NCBI GenBank assembly: GCA_001584585.1
Contig: LSYV01000035.1
Location: forward strand, 517,009 to 543,014
DNA length: 26,006 nucleotides
DNA from: Gonium pectorale
Taxonomy: Eukaryota > Chlorophyta > Chlorophyceae > Chlamydomonadales > Volvocaceae
Direction of reading: 5' to 3'
Part shown: positions 9,801-21,400 of the stretch, one piece after another
How the letters are laid out: every line of letters starts with the position of its first letter
How positions within the stretch are numbered: position 1 is the first letter of the stretch
Translations under genes and position numbers: made by a program
Notes under the pieces: model-generated
Told to the model about the DNA's origin: nothing
Seen by the model: only the letters and a program-made list of their open reading frames with translations
The model's database searches: none

Positions 9801-11352
9801 AGGAGTCTGTGCCCTCCCGTCGCCGCAGACCGCCAAGATCTACCGCGAGGTGTCTAAGAAGTTCAAGGGCCAGCTGGTGTTTGTGACCGTGAACAACGAG
9901 GGCGAGGGCGCCGACCCCGTCACCAACTTCTTCGGCCTCAAGGGCGCCAACGCACCCGTGGTACGTTTACACGATCGATCCAGCCCCTGTCTGCCCCGGC
10001 GGCGCAGTCCCCACCCATACGCGCCTCACCCGCGTTGCTTGCTCGCATGGCACCGCCCCTGCCGGCGCGCAAGCACATATGTGTTCGGTCCAAGCCAGAT
10101 CTCGCTTTCGCTGTATGCCACTCCCTTCAGCTCTGCACCTGTCCACGGCGTGATACTTGACCGTCCCACTCAGGTGTTTCTTCCTCACTCCATCATTAAG
10201 AGTTTCCCTTGTTTTGCCTGCAAACCCCAGCTGCTGGGCTTCTACATGGAGAAGAACAAGAAGTACAAGCTGTCAGAGCCCTTCACGGCCGAGGCCGTGG
10301 AGAGCTTCGCCCAGAGCGTGCTGGACGGCACCGCGCAGGCCGAGTTCAAGAGCCAACCGGTGCCGGAGGACCCCTATGAGGACGGCGTGTACGTGGTGGT
10401 TGGCAAGGCGGTTGACGCCGTGGTCAAGGACCCCACGAAGGACGTGCTGCTCGAGGTGCGCGCGGTCGTACGTGCGCAACATGTCGTATCACGTCAAGCA
10501 CGGACGTGGACAGCTGCAATGAGTGGGCCCTGCCAGCGCCACCCCTACTTTTCACGCCGGCACCGGGCAGGGGGGCCCAAACACCCCCGCTCCCATCCCC
10601 TGGGTCCGCATGGCAGTACCATGAAAAATGAAGTGGAGGTGGCCCGTCAGTCGAATACGGCTCCGAAAACTGGCTTCAATGTGTCCTCTCGGGGTTGGGT
10701 TGATGGCAACAAACGCAATCAACGTGTGTGCTTTCGGTCAAAGAGCCGGGGTCATCGAGCCCCCCACGCTTGTGCGGCAACACCGGTGTTACCCGCCCTC
10801 ATCTGCTTTTCGCCTCCGTGCGCAGGTGTACGCCCCCTGGTGCGGCCACTGCAAGAAGCTGGAGCCCATCTACAAGAAGCTGGCCAAGCGCTTCAAGAAG
10901 GTGGACAGCGTGGTGATCGCCAAGATGGACGGCACGGAGAACGAGCACCCCGACATTGACGTCAAGGGCTTCCCCACCATCATCCTCTTCCCCGCCGGCG
11001 AGGACAGCACGCCCGTCACTTTCGAGGGCGGCGACCGCTCGCTCAAGGCGCTCACCAAGTTCATCAAGGTGGGCTTGTGCGCGCACCCACCCACCCACCC
11101 ACACACACCACACCAATTGCTTGATTGTTTGCCGCTTGCGGCCATCATGAACCTGCACGCCCGTCCGTGTGCACGTGTGCGAGCAGCTTTCCGGCCTCTT
11201 GCTTGTGCCCTGTCCTCGCCGTGACCGTGCCGGCCTGCCGTGCCGGATGGATTTTTTTCGCGCAGGCCAACGCCAAGATCCCCTACGACCTGCCCAAGAA
11301 GAGCGGCGGCTCCGAGGAGGATGCCGCCCCCGCCGAGAAGGACGAGCTGTAA
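6887..11352 (+). CDS. RB60: Protein disulfide isomerase, RB60 orthologue, 11 exons, 524 aa
   Basis: Exons are 6887-7098, 7174-7204, 7280-7351, 7490-7605, 7809-7938, 8726-8864, 9298-9485, 9829-9960, 10231-10455, 10826-11068 and 11266-11352. All introns are GT-AG and the phases match. The protein has a hydrophobic signal-like segment (residues 5-19), an acidic linker (DEYDEDDDDD, about 29-38) and the a domain with FYAPWCGHCK (72-81, Cys77/Cys80). Two redox-inactive middle domains contain MPPTIEFNQKNSDKIFNSGI. The a' domain carries YAPWCGHCKK (Cys421/Cys424), and the protein ends KDEL (521-524). It catalyses disulfide formation and rearrangement. The C. reinhardtii protein RB60 is dual-targeted to the ER and to the chloroplast, where it takes part in light/redox-controlled psbA mRNA translation; its uncleaved N-terminus serves plastid import. 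The similarity runs end to end, so orthology is nearly certain, while dual targeting here is inferred. Start ATG 6887 has the favourable context caaaATG. Confidence 0.97.
7939..8725 (+). other. RB60 intron 5 (787 nt), the longest in the gene
   Basis: The donor is GAG|gtgagc and the acceptor is ctgcag|GGT. The middle is clearly less GC-rich than the exons, with T-runs around 8437-8470. A perfect 11-bp tandem duplication (gctacctgata) lies at 8672-8693. No open frame resembles a known protein, and no transposon ends were found. Confidence 0.7.
8865..9297 (+). other. RB60 intron 6 (433 nt)
   Basis: GT-AG intron, phase 1, between codons of ...KNFE and G-EAREV. I see no repeat or gene inside it. 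Confidence 0.75.
9486..9828 (+). other. RB60 intron 7 (343 nt) with a perfect 18-bp palindrome
   Basis: The donor is GAG|gtgcgc and the acceptor is cgccgcag|ACC. The palindrome GGCCGCCCTAGGGCGGCC at 9703-9720 is identical on both strands. Otherwise no gene or repeat is seen. Confidence 0.75.
10456..10825 (+). other. RB60 intron 9 (370 nt)
   Basis: This phase-0 GT-AG intron separates DVLLE from VYAPWCGHC, so both active-site motifs of RB60 lie at the start of an exon just after an intron. The internal sequence is open in frame with neighbouring exons for much of its length but is unlike any PDI and lowers no domain gap, so I call it intron. Confidence 0.8.
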
Positions 11353-11879
11353 AGCCGCCCTCATCGGCCGCAATGCCGCCATGCTGCGCGAAGCGCGTGC
11401 GGGTGCCCGGCCGGACCTGCACAGCGCGCGGGCAGTCACGGCGAGCGCGTGCGGGGGACGGCCGCATGCCGTGGCTCGCTCGGCATCGCCTGGGTGGTGG
11501 CGGCGCAAGCGATTACTGACTTGACGTGCATGTGCAAGTGACGTGTTGCTGGACCCGTTCGACATGTTGCCGTGTGTCCTGTGACGGTTTGCTGTTCAAA
11601 TGCGTATGTGACGTGTGCCTTTCGGGGCAGGCGAGAACGTGTGTGTACATACAGCAGGGCTTCGCGGGAACGCGGCGGTTGTCGGCCTAGGAAGGTTTTC
11701 CTTCGTAGCAGCGCCAAATTGCGCTTAGGATCATGAATTAAAACCCCTTCACAGATTGGGGACATCTCCGGTGTGCCTTACATGCGCATTGGCCGGTGCA
11801 GGATGGTGACCGATGGGTTAGACGGCGGCGCGCTGATACGAGTCAGCGGCCAAGGAGTTGCCCCGCGTTGTGCGTGAGG

Positions 11880-11884
11880 TGTAA
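11880..11884 (+). terminator. Candidate poly(A) signal (TGTAA) of RB60
   Basis: This is the first TGTAA after the TAA stop at 11350-11352, in the run gtgtaaaaag. It fits the volvocine polyadenylation element. Confidence 0.55.
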
Positions 11885-12120
11885 AAAGATGCGAAACCCC
11901 GCATTAGAACCCAAGCGGGTGCATTCACTGTGCGCCGTAATCCTCGTGACCACGACGCTGGTATCGGTAAACATACACATCTGTCTGTCAGACCGCCACT
12001 TCTCATCTGGCTTCCATTCGTTACGAGGTGCCCAGTTGCTCCGCCCCACTGCTGGGGCCTCGTCTGCAGTTCCCTTGCAGGTCACACTCTCTCGCCCAAC
12101 CAGGGTACACAGCCACAGGC

Positions 12121-12125
12121 TTACA
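12121..12125 (-). terminator. Candidate poly(A) signal (TGTAA) of the sorting nexin gene
   Basis: The + strand ttaca here gives TGTAA on the minus strand, the first after the stop at 12413. Another lies further on at 11782-11778. Confidence 0.5.
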
Positions 12126-12412
12126 AGCGCAAAACCCATAATCCATGTCGACATATGTCCATATCGGACCGGTAGTGGTCGGTCAGTCGTCCAGACCTGG
12201 AAAACCCAGCCAAGCACCGAATCGCTGCCACACGACGTTGCCACACAGGCGTCTACCGGCGCATCAGTGGAGTGGCATCACTCGTGCCACCTGCCACGGC
12301 CGAGGATTCATTCCTCATCAAGATATGCCGGTACGGCTACGCCAAGAGCACCCCATGCCAGTCTTCGTCATATACAAGATCCCCTGCGCAAGCCGCGGGA
12401 GCGATGCCGCCC

Positions 12413-15400
12413 TCAGCGCCCCTCCCCGGCGCCCGCCTGCCGCACGGGTGGCGGCTGCAGGTGGCGCAGCCGCGGCTGCAGCTCCGGGAACAGCCGCCCC
12501 AGCAGCGCCGCCAGCAGCGAGTAGCCCAGCTGCGTCATGAGCGTGCGGCTCTGGCTCAGCCCCCACACGTCGCTCAGCACGCGCGCGTAGCCGCGGGCGC
12601 CCACCACGTTGACCAGCACGGCGGGCGAGCGGCCGTACAGGCGGGCGCGTATCTGCGCGGCCGGGCACACGGTGGTGAATACCGGTGGGTTGCGGAGCGG
12701 CAGCGCGCGGGTGGGAACGCGCCGTACGGTGCGGAATGGTGCTCGACAAGTCACGGTGGGCAGTCAGCTGTGCCTGGGGTAAGGGGGGGGGGGCGGCTTT
12801 CGGCGACGTGGCGAGGCTCGTAGGTGGGTCTGTGGCGACAGCGCCGACGTCTTCACCGGTGTGTGCCGTCATGCGACCGGTGCGAGCCGCCAGCCGCACC
12901 CGCCCCCGCCACCCGCAATCGCGACACCCAGCGGCTGCATCTCCCTCCGCCTGGGAGCACCCACGCCAGCAACGCCGCTCGCAGCACCCAAGCGAACACA
13001 CCGGCCAGCACAGGCAGACTCACCCGCTCCGCCAGCTGGGCTGCGTCTGGCGGCGGCGCCGCAGGCTCAATGTACGACTCCGCCGAGATGGGCGGCGACG
13101 GTCGCCAGCGGGGACCCGCAACGGGCTGCTGCCGCTGCGCCGGCGGCGGCGGCTGCATGCCAAACGAGTACCACGCCCCGCCCGGGAACAGGGCCCCGTG
13201 CAGCAGCAGCAGGCAACGCGCCAGGCTGTGCTCCGACGTGAGGGCGCGCAGCTGGTGCGCCACAAAGGTGTCGATGGCGTCCCCCGCCAGCAAGGACAGC
13301 GCCTGCCGCGTCACCGCTATCACCTGCAACCGGCCGGCGGGGCGCGGAGCGGAGCGGCGCGAGGGTAGCACCAAACGTTAAGTAGGATACCGCGGAGCCA
13401 CGGGAGTACGTGCCTTTGGGGCAAAGGCGGACGGCCTGGAGAGTCCTGCTGCACCACATCGTGGATGCCCCCGCCCCGAAGTTCGGGAGCAAAAGCCGGA
13501 GTCCTCCCGGCGTCCCCGTCCCTGCCCCCGTCCTCATCGTTCAGCGCACCTGGCGCCTGATGAAGCCCTGACCCTGCAGCCCAAACAGCACGTCAACCAG
13601 CTCGTACAGCGGTGCGCTGACGCCAGCTGCCGCCGCCGCTGCCGCCGGGGCGGCGGCCGCCGATCCGCCGCCGGCCGTCCCAGCAGAGCCCGCAGCGCTG
13701 CCATCCTCCAGCAGCGGCCGCGGGGCCGCTGTCAGAGGATAGTACGATGGCGAGCAGGCGCCGCCGGCGCCTTCAACTGCCGAGGCGAAGGCCCCGGACG
13801 CCGCCGGCTCCCGATGCGACCCGGGCGGCCTACCGTCGTGCACAGGCGAGCCGGGAACGCTGGAGACGCGGGCGGCACCCAGGTGCGGAGGCAGCGTATC
13901 GCGCCGTTGCGCCGCCGCCACGCAGCTGGCACCGTCGGCGCCCTGGCCCCCGCCGCCCTGTGGCGTTGGGGCGGCGCTGTGCGCAGCCGGCGGCGCCGAT
14001 GGGCTGTGCTTCAAGCTGACCTCCACGCTGGGACGCAGAGCCAGCAGCGGGGCTGCTGCCGCTGCCGCCGAAGCAGCCGGCTGTGACGACTCGGCCCCGC
14101 CACCGGCGTCCCCGCCCTGGCCTGCAGCAGGGCCTGCAGCAGGGGTGGCCACATCGCGGTCAACGCCACCTTCGACGCTGTGAACTCGGCCGCCGCTCGA
14201 CGCTCCCGCGCCGGCGGCCATGCCGACAGCGCCGTCGCCTGCGGCGCCCGCGACCAGCGCCGCCTCCCCGCCGCCCTTTGCACCGGGCAGCCGCAGCCCC
14301 GCCAGCAGGCGTGATGCCCCGGACGCGATCCTACTACCGCCGCTGCCCGCGACGCCCGCCAGCGACGAAGCCAGTTCCGCTCCCGAGCTCCGCTCCGCCG
14401 CGGAGTCAGACGCCGCCGCTGACTCACTGCCAGGGTCGCCCGCAGCGGCAGCGGCAGGCGCCTCGGGCGGGCCCGCCGGCTGGCGGCCCCTGGCCCCTGA
14501 CCCCGACGGGAAACCAAAGGACCGCGTGCCCCAGGCCAGGCTGAAGCCGCTTCCGGTGCCTGGCGAGCCACCACCTGCGACAATGACCGAGCGGGCGCCG
14601 CATCCAGCGGCGCCTCCCAGGACGGCGGCAGAGGCGCTGCGGTGGGCGTCGTGGGCATGCAGCGCCGCCGGCGGGATGCCCTCCGCATCCACCACCACGA
14701 CTGCCTCGTCCTCATCCTCGAGCTGCACCATCTCCACCGACTCGCCGGCACTGCCGTCGCTTCCCCTGCTAGCGGCCTGCGTCGCCGCCGCCGGCGCGAC
14801 GGCGCCGCTGGTGGCGGATGCGGCGCGCGGCGCCAGGACCCCGGCGACGCGGCGGCGGCTGCCCTCCCGAAGGTCGCGGAGGTCGGAGCTGACCTTCTCA
14901 AACAGGTTCCGCACGGCGCCGCCCAGCGGGCCGGGAGCTGCCGAATTCGCCTCGTCGCCGCGCAGCTGCTGTGGCCGCGGGCTTTCCACCATCGCGCCAC
15001 CGCTGCCACCGCCGCCAGTTCCGCCCGCGCCGGCGATGTGCCGCCCTCGGCCATGCTGACTGGCGGCCGAGGCGGACGAGGCGGCTGACCCGGGGGTCGG
15101 GTCGGGTGAGAGAAACTCCTGCGGCGGTGGTTGGGTAGTTGGATCGGACGGCGACTCAGTCAACCGGGCGACGCCCTAACAAGCCATACGGGTCCCACCG
15201 TTTACGGTCTTACCGTTTGCAAAGACTACCGTACTCGCGGCGGAGGCGTTGCTAGGGCTGCCGGCGGGGATTCACCTCGCCAGCCACACCCAGCTCGGCC
15301 CCGCCCTCACCATCATTCCCTGCGCCACACCCTCGGTGCCTGCTGCACCCAGTTCCAAGCGCCCTCGCCCCCCGCCCCACCCGCATCTCGGCGCAGGCCG

Positions 15401-18400
15401 CCAGCTCCCGCACCCCCAGCAGCGCCTGCAGGAAGGCGTCCAGCTCGGCTCGGCGGCCGTTGAGGAAGGCAACGTCGGCGGTGTGGATGAACAGGCGCTT
15501 GGCGGGCAGCGACACGCCCAGCGAGCGGAACCTGTAGAAGGGGCCGCAAGGGGCCGCAAGTTGGGGGAGCGAAACTGCGGGCCGAGCGTTGAGTGGGGTG
15601 ACTTGACACGGTATGGAGGGTGCCCGTGCTGCGGGAGCAGATGGCGCGCGCTCAGATGCGTGGGGAGGAAGGAAAGGCTCTGAGAAGGCGCCGCGCCTGC
15701 TTTCGACGCCCTGCTGTAAGCAGCCGACCAAGCAGCCTTGCTTCCGGCCACCCAGAACGGCGAAGCGCAAATCCCACGCCGCCGCTGCGTCGCCCAACTG
15801 CCGCGGGTCATGCCCACCCTTTCTCTCCACCCCAACGCGGGCCGTAACCCCTCTGCCACCCTCACCGCGGCTGTGACGTCGCGAGCTTTGCCCCCAGCGC
15901 CTCAAAGGCGCGGAAGCGCCTCGCTACCGTCCACTCGCGCCCCGAGCGGCCCTCGGTCACCCGGATCTTGTACACCACGTGCTCCGCCGTCAGCCCAAAG
16001 CCCAGAGGCTCCGAAACCATCTCAAACGCCGCCACGCTGGCACGCGGCAGCCACTCGCCGCCACCGCCGCCTTGCGCGCTGCTGCTGCTGCTGACGTCGC
16101 CACCGCCGCTGCCGCGCCGCGCGGACGGGGCTCCGGGCGCAGCAGCAGCAGCGGAGGAGGAGGGCGTAGGCTGCGCTTGGCCCTGGCTCGCATCCTGCTT
16201 TCGCCCGAGCGAGAGGCCGGGCAGCCCGGAGCTGAAGTCAAAGTCGAACCAGGGGCCACGGAGCGCCGCAAAGGGCCCTCCCGCGGCGGACGCAGCCCCT
16301 GCAGTGCCCGATGCGCCAGAGGGCTCTGCCTCCCGTGACGCGGCCGCGTCGTAGCTGCAGGAGCGGCGATGCAGGATCGACCGCCCGACGCGGCCCCGCC
16401 CGCGACCTGCGGCTGCCGCCGCGACAGCGCCGCCGTGTCCCGTGCGCATGCCTGCCAGCGACGGTCCCAGGGGCTGCGATGACGTCCCGGGGCCATCGGT
16501 GTCGCCGGCGCCGCTGCTTACCGAGTCGGCTGGCTCCAGCGCCCCCTCGCCCCGCAGACTGGCCCCGGACGGGTGGCGCGGAGCGCGGGGCCCCTCCCCA
16601 CCCGCGGCGGCCGGATGCTGCGGCAGAGGCGGCAGCGAGGAGTGGTGCCCGGCCCGCGCGGCGTGCTGGCTGGCCATGCCGGCGTGGTAGGACGCGGACA
16701 TGCCCTTGCCCGCGTGGGGCGGGGCCACGGCTGGTTCGGGGGGGACCGAGGTCGGCGCGTGGGCCCCTGAAGGCGGGGCGGACAGCGGGGGAAGCACCGA
16801 CAGCCATGACCACCCGCCGAAAGGCGCCGCATCTACCCCGATGACACCAACTGTCTTACGCATGCCCTTTGCACCCTCAGCACACATGGCAGCGGGCACC
16901 CGCGTTTCCCTCCTCCGGGCACCCGCGTTTCCCTCCTCCAGTCGGCGGCCCACCTGTCCCCGCACCAGACGCGCCGCCGCCGCCGGAGGCTGCCAACGCG
17001 CTGATTGCACCAGCGCTGCCGCTGCCAGTTCCGGCACCAGCGCCGGCACTGCTCTCCGTCAGCTCTGTGCTCGAGGCGGATTTGCGCACGCCGGAGCTGG
17101 GCGCCTGCGCTGCGAGGGTGCCCCGCGGCTGGTGCGTCTGCGGCTGGGGGGGTTCGTCAGGGTGCTCACTGACCGGTGCCGGGTCGTGAGGCTGCGCGCG
17201 GCGCGCCCCGCTGCGCCTGCTCCTCCGGTGCTGCTGCGCCGGGGAGAGGTCGGCGCCCCCACGACTGCCGCGCCTGCGAGGGAGGGGCGTCGGAGGGCGC
17301 CTCACAGCCCGTTGCAGAACCAGGGGAGCCAGCGGAGAACTTAAGCGTATGGCAGCACACAGCACCCGCGCGGTCACCGTCGCGTTGGGGGCACAACGGC
17401 CCTGTCCAGCGATGACCCTTCCGAGGCATGAGGCAACCCACCCACCAAATCGTTGTGACCTATCTCCCATCTTCACCACACGCACACACCGCGCCATGCG
17501 GCGAAGAAGGGCCTCCTCGGCGGCCGCGTTAGCGCTCACGCGCCGTTCAAACTCCAGGCAGCCCTCCGCGACCACGCGCGCAGCCAGGGCCGCCGCCGAC
17601 TCAGCCGTCGCCGTCGCCGCCCCTCCTGCCGACGCCAACCCCGCCGGTGGCTCCTGCACCGCAGACCTTGAACCCCGTCGCGAGTCACTTCCCGCCGCTG
17701 TAGCTCCGGCCCCCGAGGCCTGCCCGGCCCCGACCTTCATCCCGGTGCTGCCCGGGGCGGACGGAGAAGCCGACATCGCCCCCGCAGCTGCTGCGACAGC
17801 GCCATCGCTGTGTACAGGCGCTGATGGTGGCGGTGTGGCCGCGGCTGCTTGGGGCGCCGAGGCGGAGGCGCCTGCGGCCGCTGCGGATGCCGCGGGCGCG
17901 CCCTGGCCGGCGCCCTGCAGCGGTGGCTCGTCCGGCAGCGGCGGCAGCGCCTGGTACAGCAGCTGCGGTGTGTGGGGCGGGGCCGTGCGGGGCGGGCCGG
18001 ATACTCGATTTGCAGGAGAGCTGGGCGGGATGTAATGTGTACGGCATTGGGGCCGACACATTGTACCAGGGCGGTAGGGAGTGTACGGCAGGTATGGGGT
18101 GCTGCTCAGTGCGTACCCCGGGCGGAGGGGGCTCTGAGGGGGCTCTGAGGGGAGGTGCCGGAGGGGGCTCTGTCGGAGAGTCGGAGAGCGCAGGACGCCG
18201 CAAAGGCCGCAGCAGTGTGGACCTGCCTCCTTCCATCATCTCTCCAGCACCCAACCACAGCCCGTCTATGCACCCGCCGCCGCCACTCCCCCGAAACGCC
18301 AGGCGCATGCCCGCGAGAGCTCAACCGCCCCTCCTCCTCCTCCTCCTCCTCCTCCTCCTCCTCCTCCACCACCACCACCACCACCACCGCCACCGCTTGA

Positions 18401-21400
18401 TACGGCTTTCACCCCCACCACCACCGCCGCCACCACTCCCCGCAAACTGCTCGCGACCCACGGCGCCGGCACCCAGCCACCCACCCTGTTGACCGTGTGC
18501 GGTGTCGCAAACATGATGGCGGGCCGCAGCACGCAGGTGGTCAGCAGCTCCCGGACCAGCGGCCGCAGCCGCCCGCACACCATCTCGTCGCCCGGCCACA
18601 GCACGCCCACCTGAGCACGCGGGCGCAGGCGCGCACGCACGCACGGGGGGGCGGGAGGGTTCGGGGTTGGGGGTTGGGGTTGGGGTTTGTTGGCGGCGGA
18701 GGGTGGGTGGAGATGCACACGGATGCTGGGTCGGCGGGCGCACCGCGGCGCCTGACCGCCGACCAAGGACCGCTCAGACTGGCGTTGGGTATCGGTGTGT
18801 AGGTCCGCTCCAGACTGATACGGTGTGTTGCGGAGCGAACAGCAAACGCGTTATGGGCCGTAGGGACACGGCCAAGGAGCGCAGAGGCACAGCCAAACAC
18901 ATACGCGGCCCCAACCCTTGCCGCCTCTCCTCCTGGCGCAGTTGAGCTCTCCCGCCCCGCCCCTCACCAGCGCGTCCCCCACGTCCCGCAGCGTGCGGTA
19001 GTGGCCGTCCGGCTCCTCAAAGGCGGGGTGCAGCGCCCCAACCGACCGCAGACCCGCAGCCAGCAGCCGCTCCCGCGCCGCCGCCACCGCCGCCGCCGCC
19101 GAAGCAGAAGCGGAGGCGGAAGCCGCAGCCGCAGCGAGCGGCGGTGGCGCTGGCGCCGCACACGCAGCAGCGGCGGCGTCTGCTGCCGGCGCTGGCGACG
19201 CCGCTGCCGCCGGCCCGCTGCTGCCTGCCCCGATGGCCGGGCTGGCCGGGGCGGGCTGGGGCGCCATGGCCAGGTCCTGTGCTGCGTGGCGCAGAGCGCG
19301 CGCCTCCAGCGCCGCCTCGCCCCCCAGCGCCTCCACCGCTGCTCGGTACGCCTCCAACGCCCCCATCAACGCCTCGCACACGTCCCTGGGCGGGTGGGTG
19401 GGTGAGTGGGCGGGTGGGTGGGCGGGTGCAGCAAGCGGCAGTGCAGCGCACGGGGAGGCAGCGCCGCAAACCGCCACAGCGACGCCCGGCCCTCCCTCTC
19501 CCTCCTCGGCCACACTGCCGCACCGCGGCCAATGGCTCCCGCACTCGGCTCTCACGCTGCGGACCGGGTAGTGCGTCAGACCTCGGCTGGGGGAGCCGCT
19601 GCCTGCGCCCGAGCGCCCCACCCACCTGCCAGCTGCCAGCCGCCCCGATGCCTGCCCGCCACAAGACCTCCAATCCGACTGAACGTACTTCAGCGCCACG
19701 CGTTGCAACCCGTGTCCCTCCTCACCCCCGGCCTCCCCATCTTCGATCACATCCGCCAAACCCTATCTGACCTTTGCCGGGCTCAGCCACCCCCACATTT
19801 TCGACGTTACTTGGGACCCTTGTGCGCGGCGGGAGGGTCGCATGCATGCCCTCCCGCCGCTCCGCAGGCGGGCGTGAGCCCCTCGGGGCCCCGCCTGCGG
19901 CGCGTGCACCCCTTTGCGCCCAGGTTTCCGGGTAGTTGGTATCTAGTTGACGACGTTGCAATTGCACGGCCGCCGGCCGCTTCCCTCACTGTTTTTCCAC
20001 ATTCCCCCTATTTCCTAGGCACGCCATATCATACTCCTCACCACTCCCACCCCATCATAAACTAACATACTCAACAACCCATGTGCATCCCCCTCTACGC
20101 GGGCACCTCCTCTGGGGCGCCCGTCCCTCTCCGCCCTCGCAGGTGGGTAGCTAAAGGGTAACATTATGCCGCGCGCGCGTTGCGTTGCTTGCTGAGAGTC
20201 GCGGACCGGGGGGTTGGGACATTAGGACAGCTGCACACGCATGCCACCTACCGGCTGTGCACTACGAGATACTTAGGAGCCATAGACTACGAAATGACTA
20301 CCGACTACACCACCGACAAGATCATAAGGCCGCCACACGCCCGCCCCAAAACGTTTCAACAACAATCTTGGCCCCGGCCTTCATTCAGGATTGACCCGAG
20401 GCCCCGACTGTGCGTCGACATAGGTGAACCTGTGCCTCGCGCAGCAGCGCGGTATGGCGCCTCGGACGTCGGCTTTGCGCCGGCCGCCGGACGCTGCCAG
20501 CAGTCAACAACTCCACGCCCTCGGACTGAGTATCCTCCTCACCCCCACCCCCCGCCTGGCCCTCACCTGACCAGCGCTCCACCCACGTCCAGCCCCCGCG
20601 CCCGCTCGGCCAGGCGCCCGAAGCCGGCGTTGAGCAGGCGGCGCACCTCGGCGGGGAAGGCGCGGTCGGGCGACAGCATGCCCCACCACACGTCGTATAT
20701 CCACGTCTGCACGATGCCGCCGCTCAGCTTCTCCCACGCAAACTCCACCACCTTGCTGCCAACCTGCGGCCCAGCAGCCCAGCACGGAAGACGACGACGA
20801 CTCGGTGGCAGTCCGCGCAAGGGGAAAGGCGGGCGGACGCACTCGGTGGCAATGCGCGTGAGGGGCAAGACGGGCGGACGGCGGGCGTCGGGCGTGAGGG
20901 GTGCCGCAAGGTGGTGACGTGTGGGGGGACCGGCCAGGCTAGAGAGACCCCTCAACGGCCATGAGAGCATGCCTTCAGACCCCTGACCCCAGACACGCAC
21001 CTGCGCCCGCCAGGCCTGAGGCTCCGGCGGCCCCGCCTCAGCAGCGGCGGCAGCTGCAGGCCCCGCGGCACCGCTCCCCCGGGGGTGCTCCTCCCCCGAG
21101 GGGGCCCTCCGGTGGGCTCCCACGGGCGCCGGGGAAGACGACTGCGCGGACCTGTCGCCCGGGTGCACCCCTCGCTGACGCTGCATCTCTGTCGTCGCGG
21201 CAGCGCCTGCGCCACATTCGCCACTGCTGCCGACGCCAGCGCCTTCGCGCCCAAGGCCACGGCCGCTGCGGGCCGAGCCAGGCCCGGACCCTTCCCCGTG
21301 GGAGGCATGGCCCTCAGCCGCGCTGCGCGAGGTGGCGCCACCCAGGCTGCGGTGCGGTTCAGCGGATGTTGGCGCCTGGCGCCCACGTGGGGTGTACTGC

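Larger units (their letters stand above)
11353..12412. other. Convergent 3' region between RB60 and the sorting nexin gene
   Basis: I see no coding sequence here. It should contain the RB60 3' UTR (about 540 nt to TGTAA 11880-11884) and the sorting nexin 3' UTR (about 290 nt to TGTAA 12125-12121 on the minus strand), leaving about 200 bp between the predicted cleavage sites. The stretch is noticeably less GC-rich than the coding DNA. Confidence 0.6.

Noticed and set aside
13747..15059. Open frames on the + strand across the 13.5-15.1 kb block
   Set aside because: They are shadows of the 1.57-kb minus-strand exon 10 of the sorting nexin. High GC removes stops from the opposite strand, and only the minus frame joins domain-bearing exons in phase.
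18663..18685. Telomere-like repeat (ttggggttgggg)
   Set aside because: It is only four G-runs, inside an intron, and does not match the TTTTAGGG-type telomere of Chlamydomonas.
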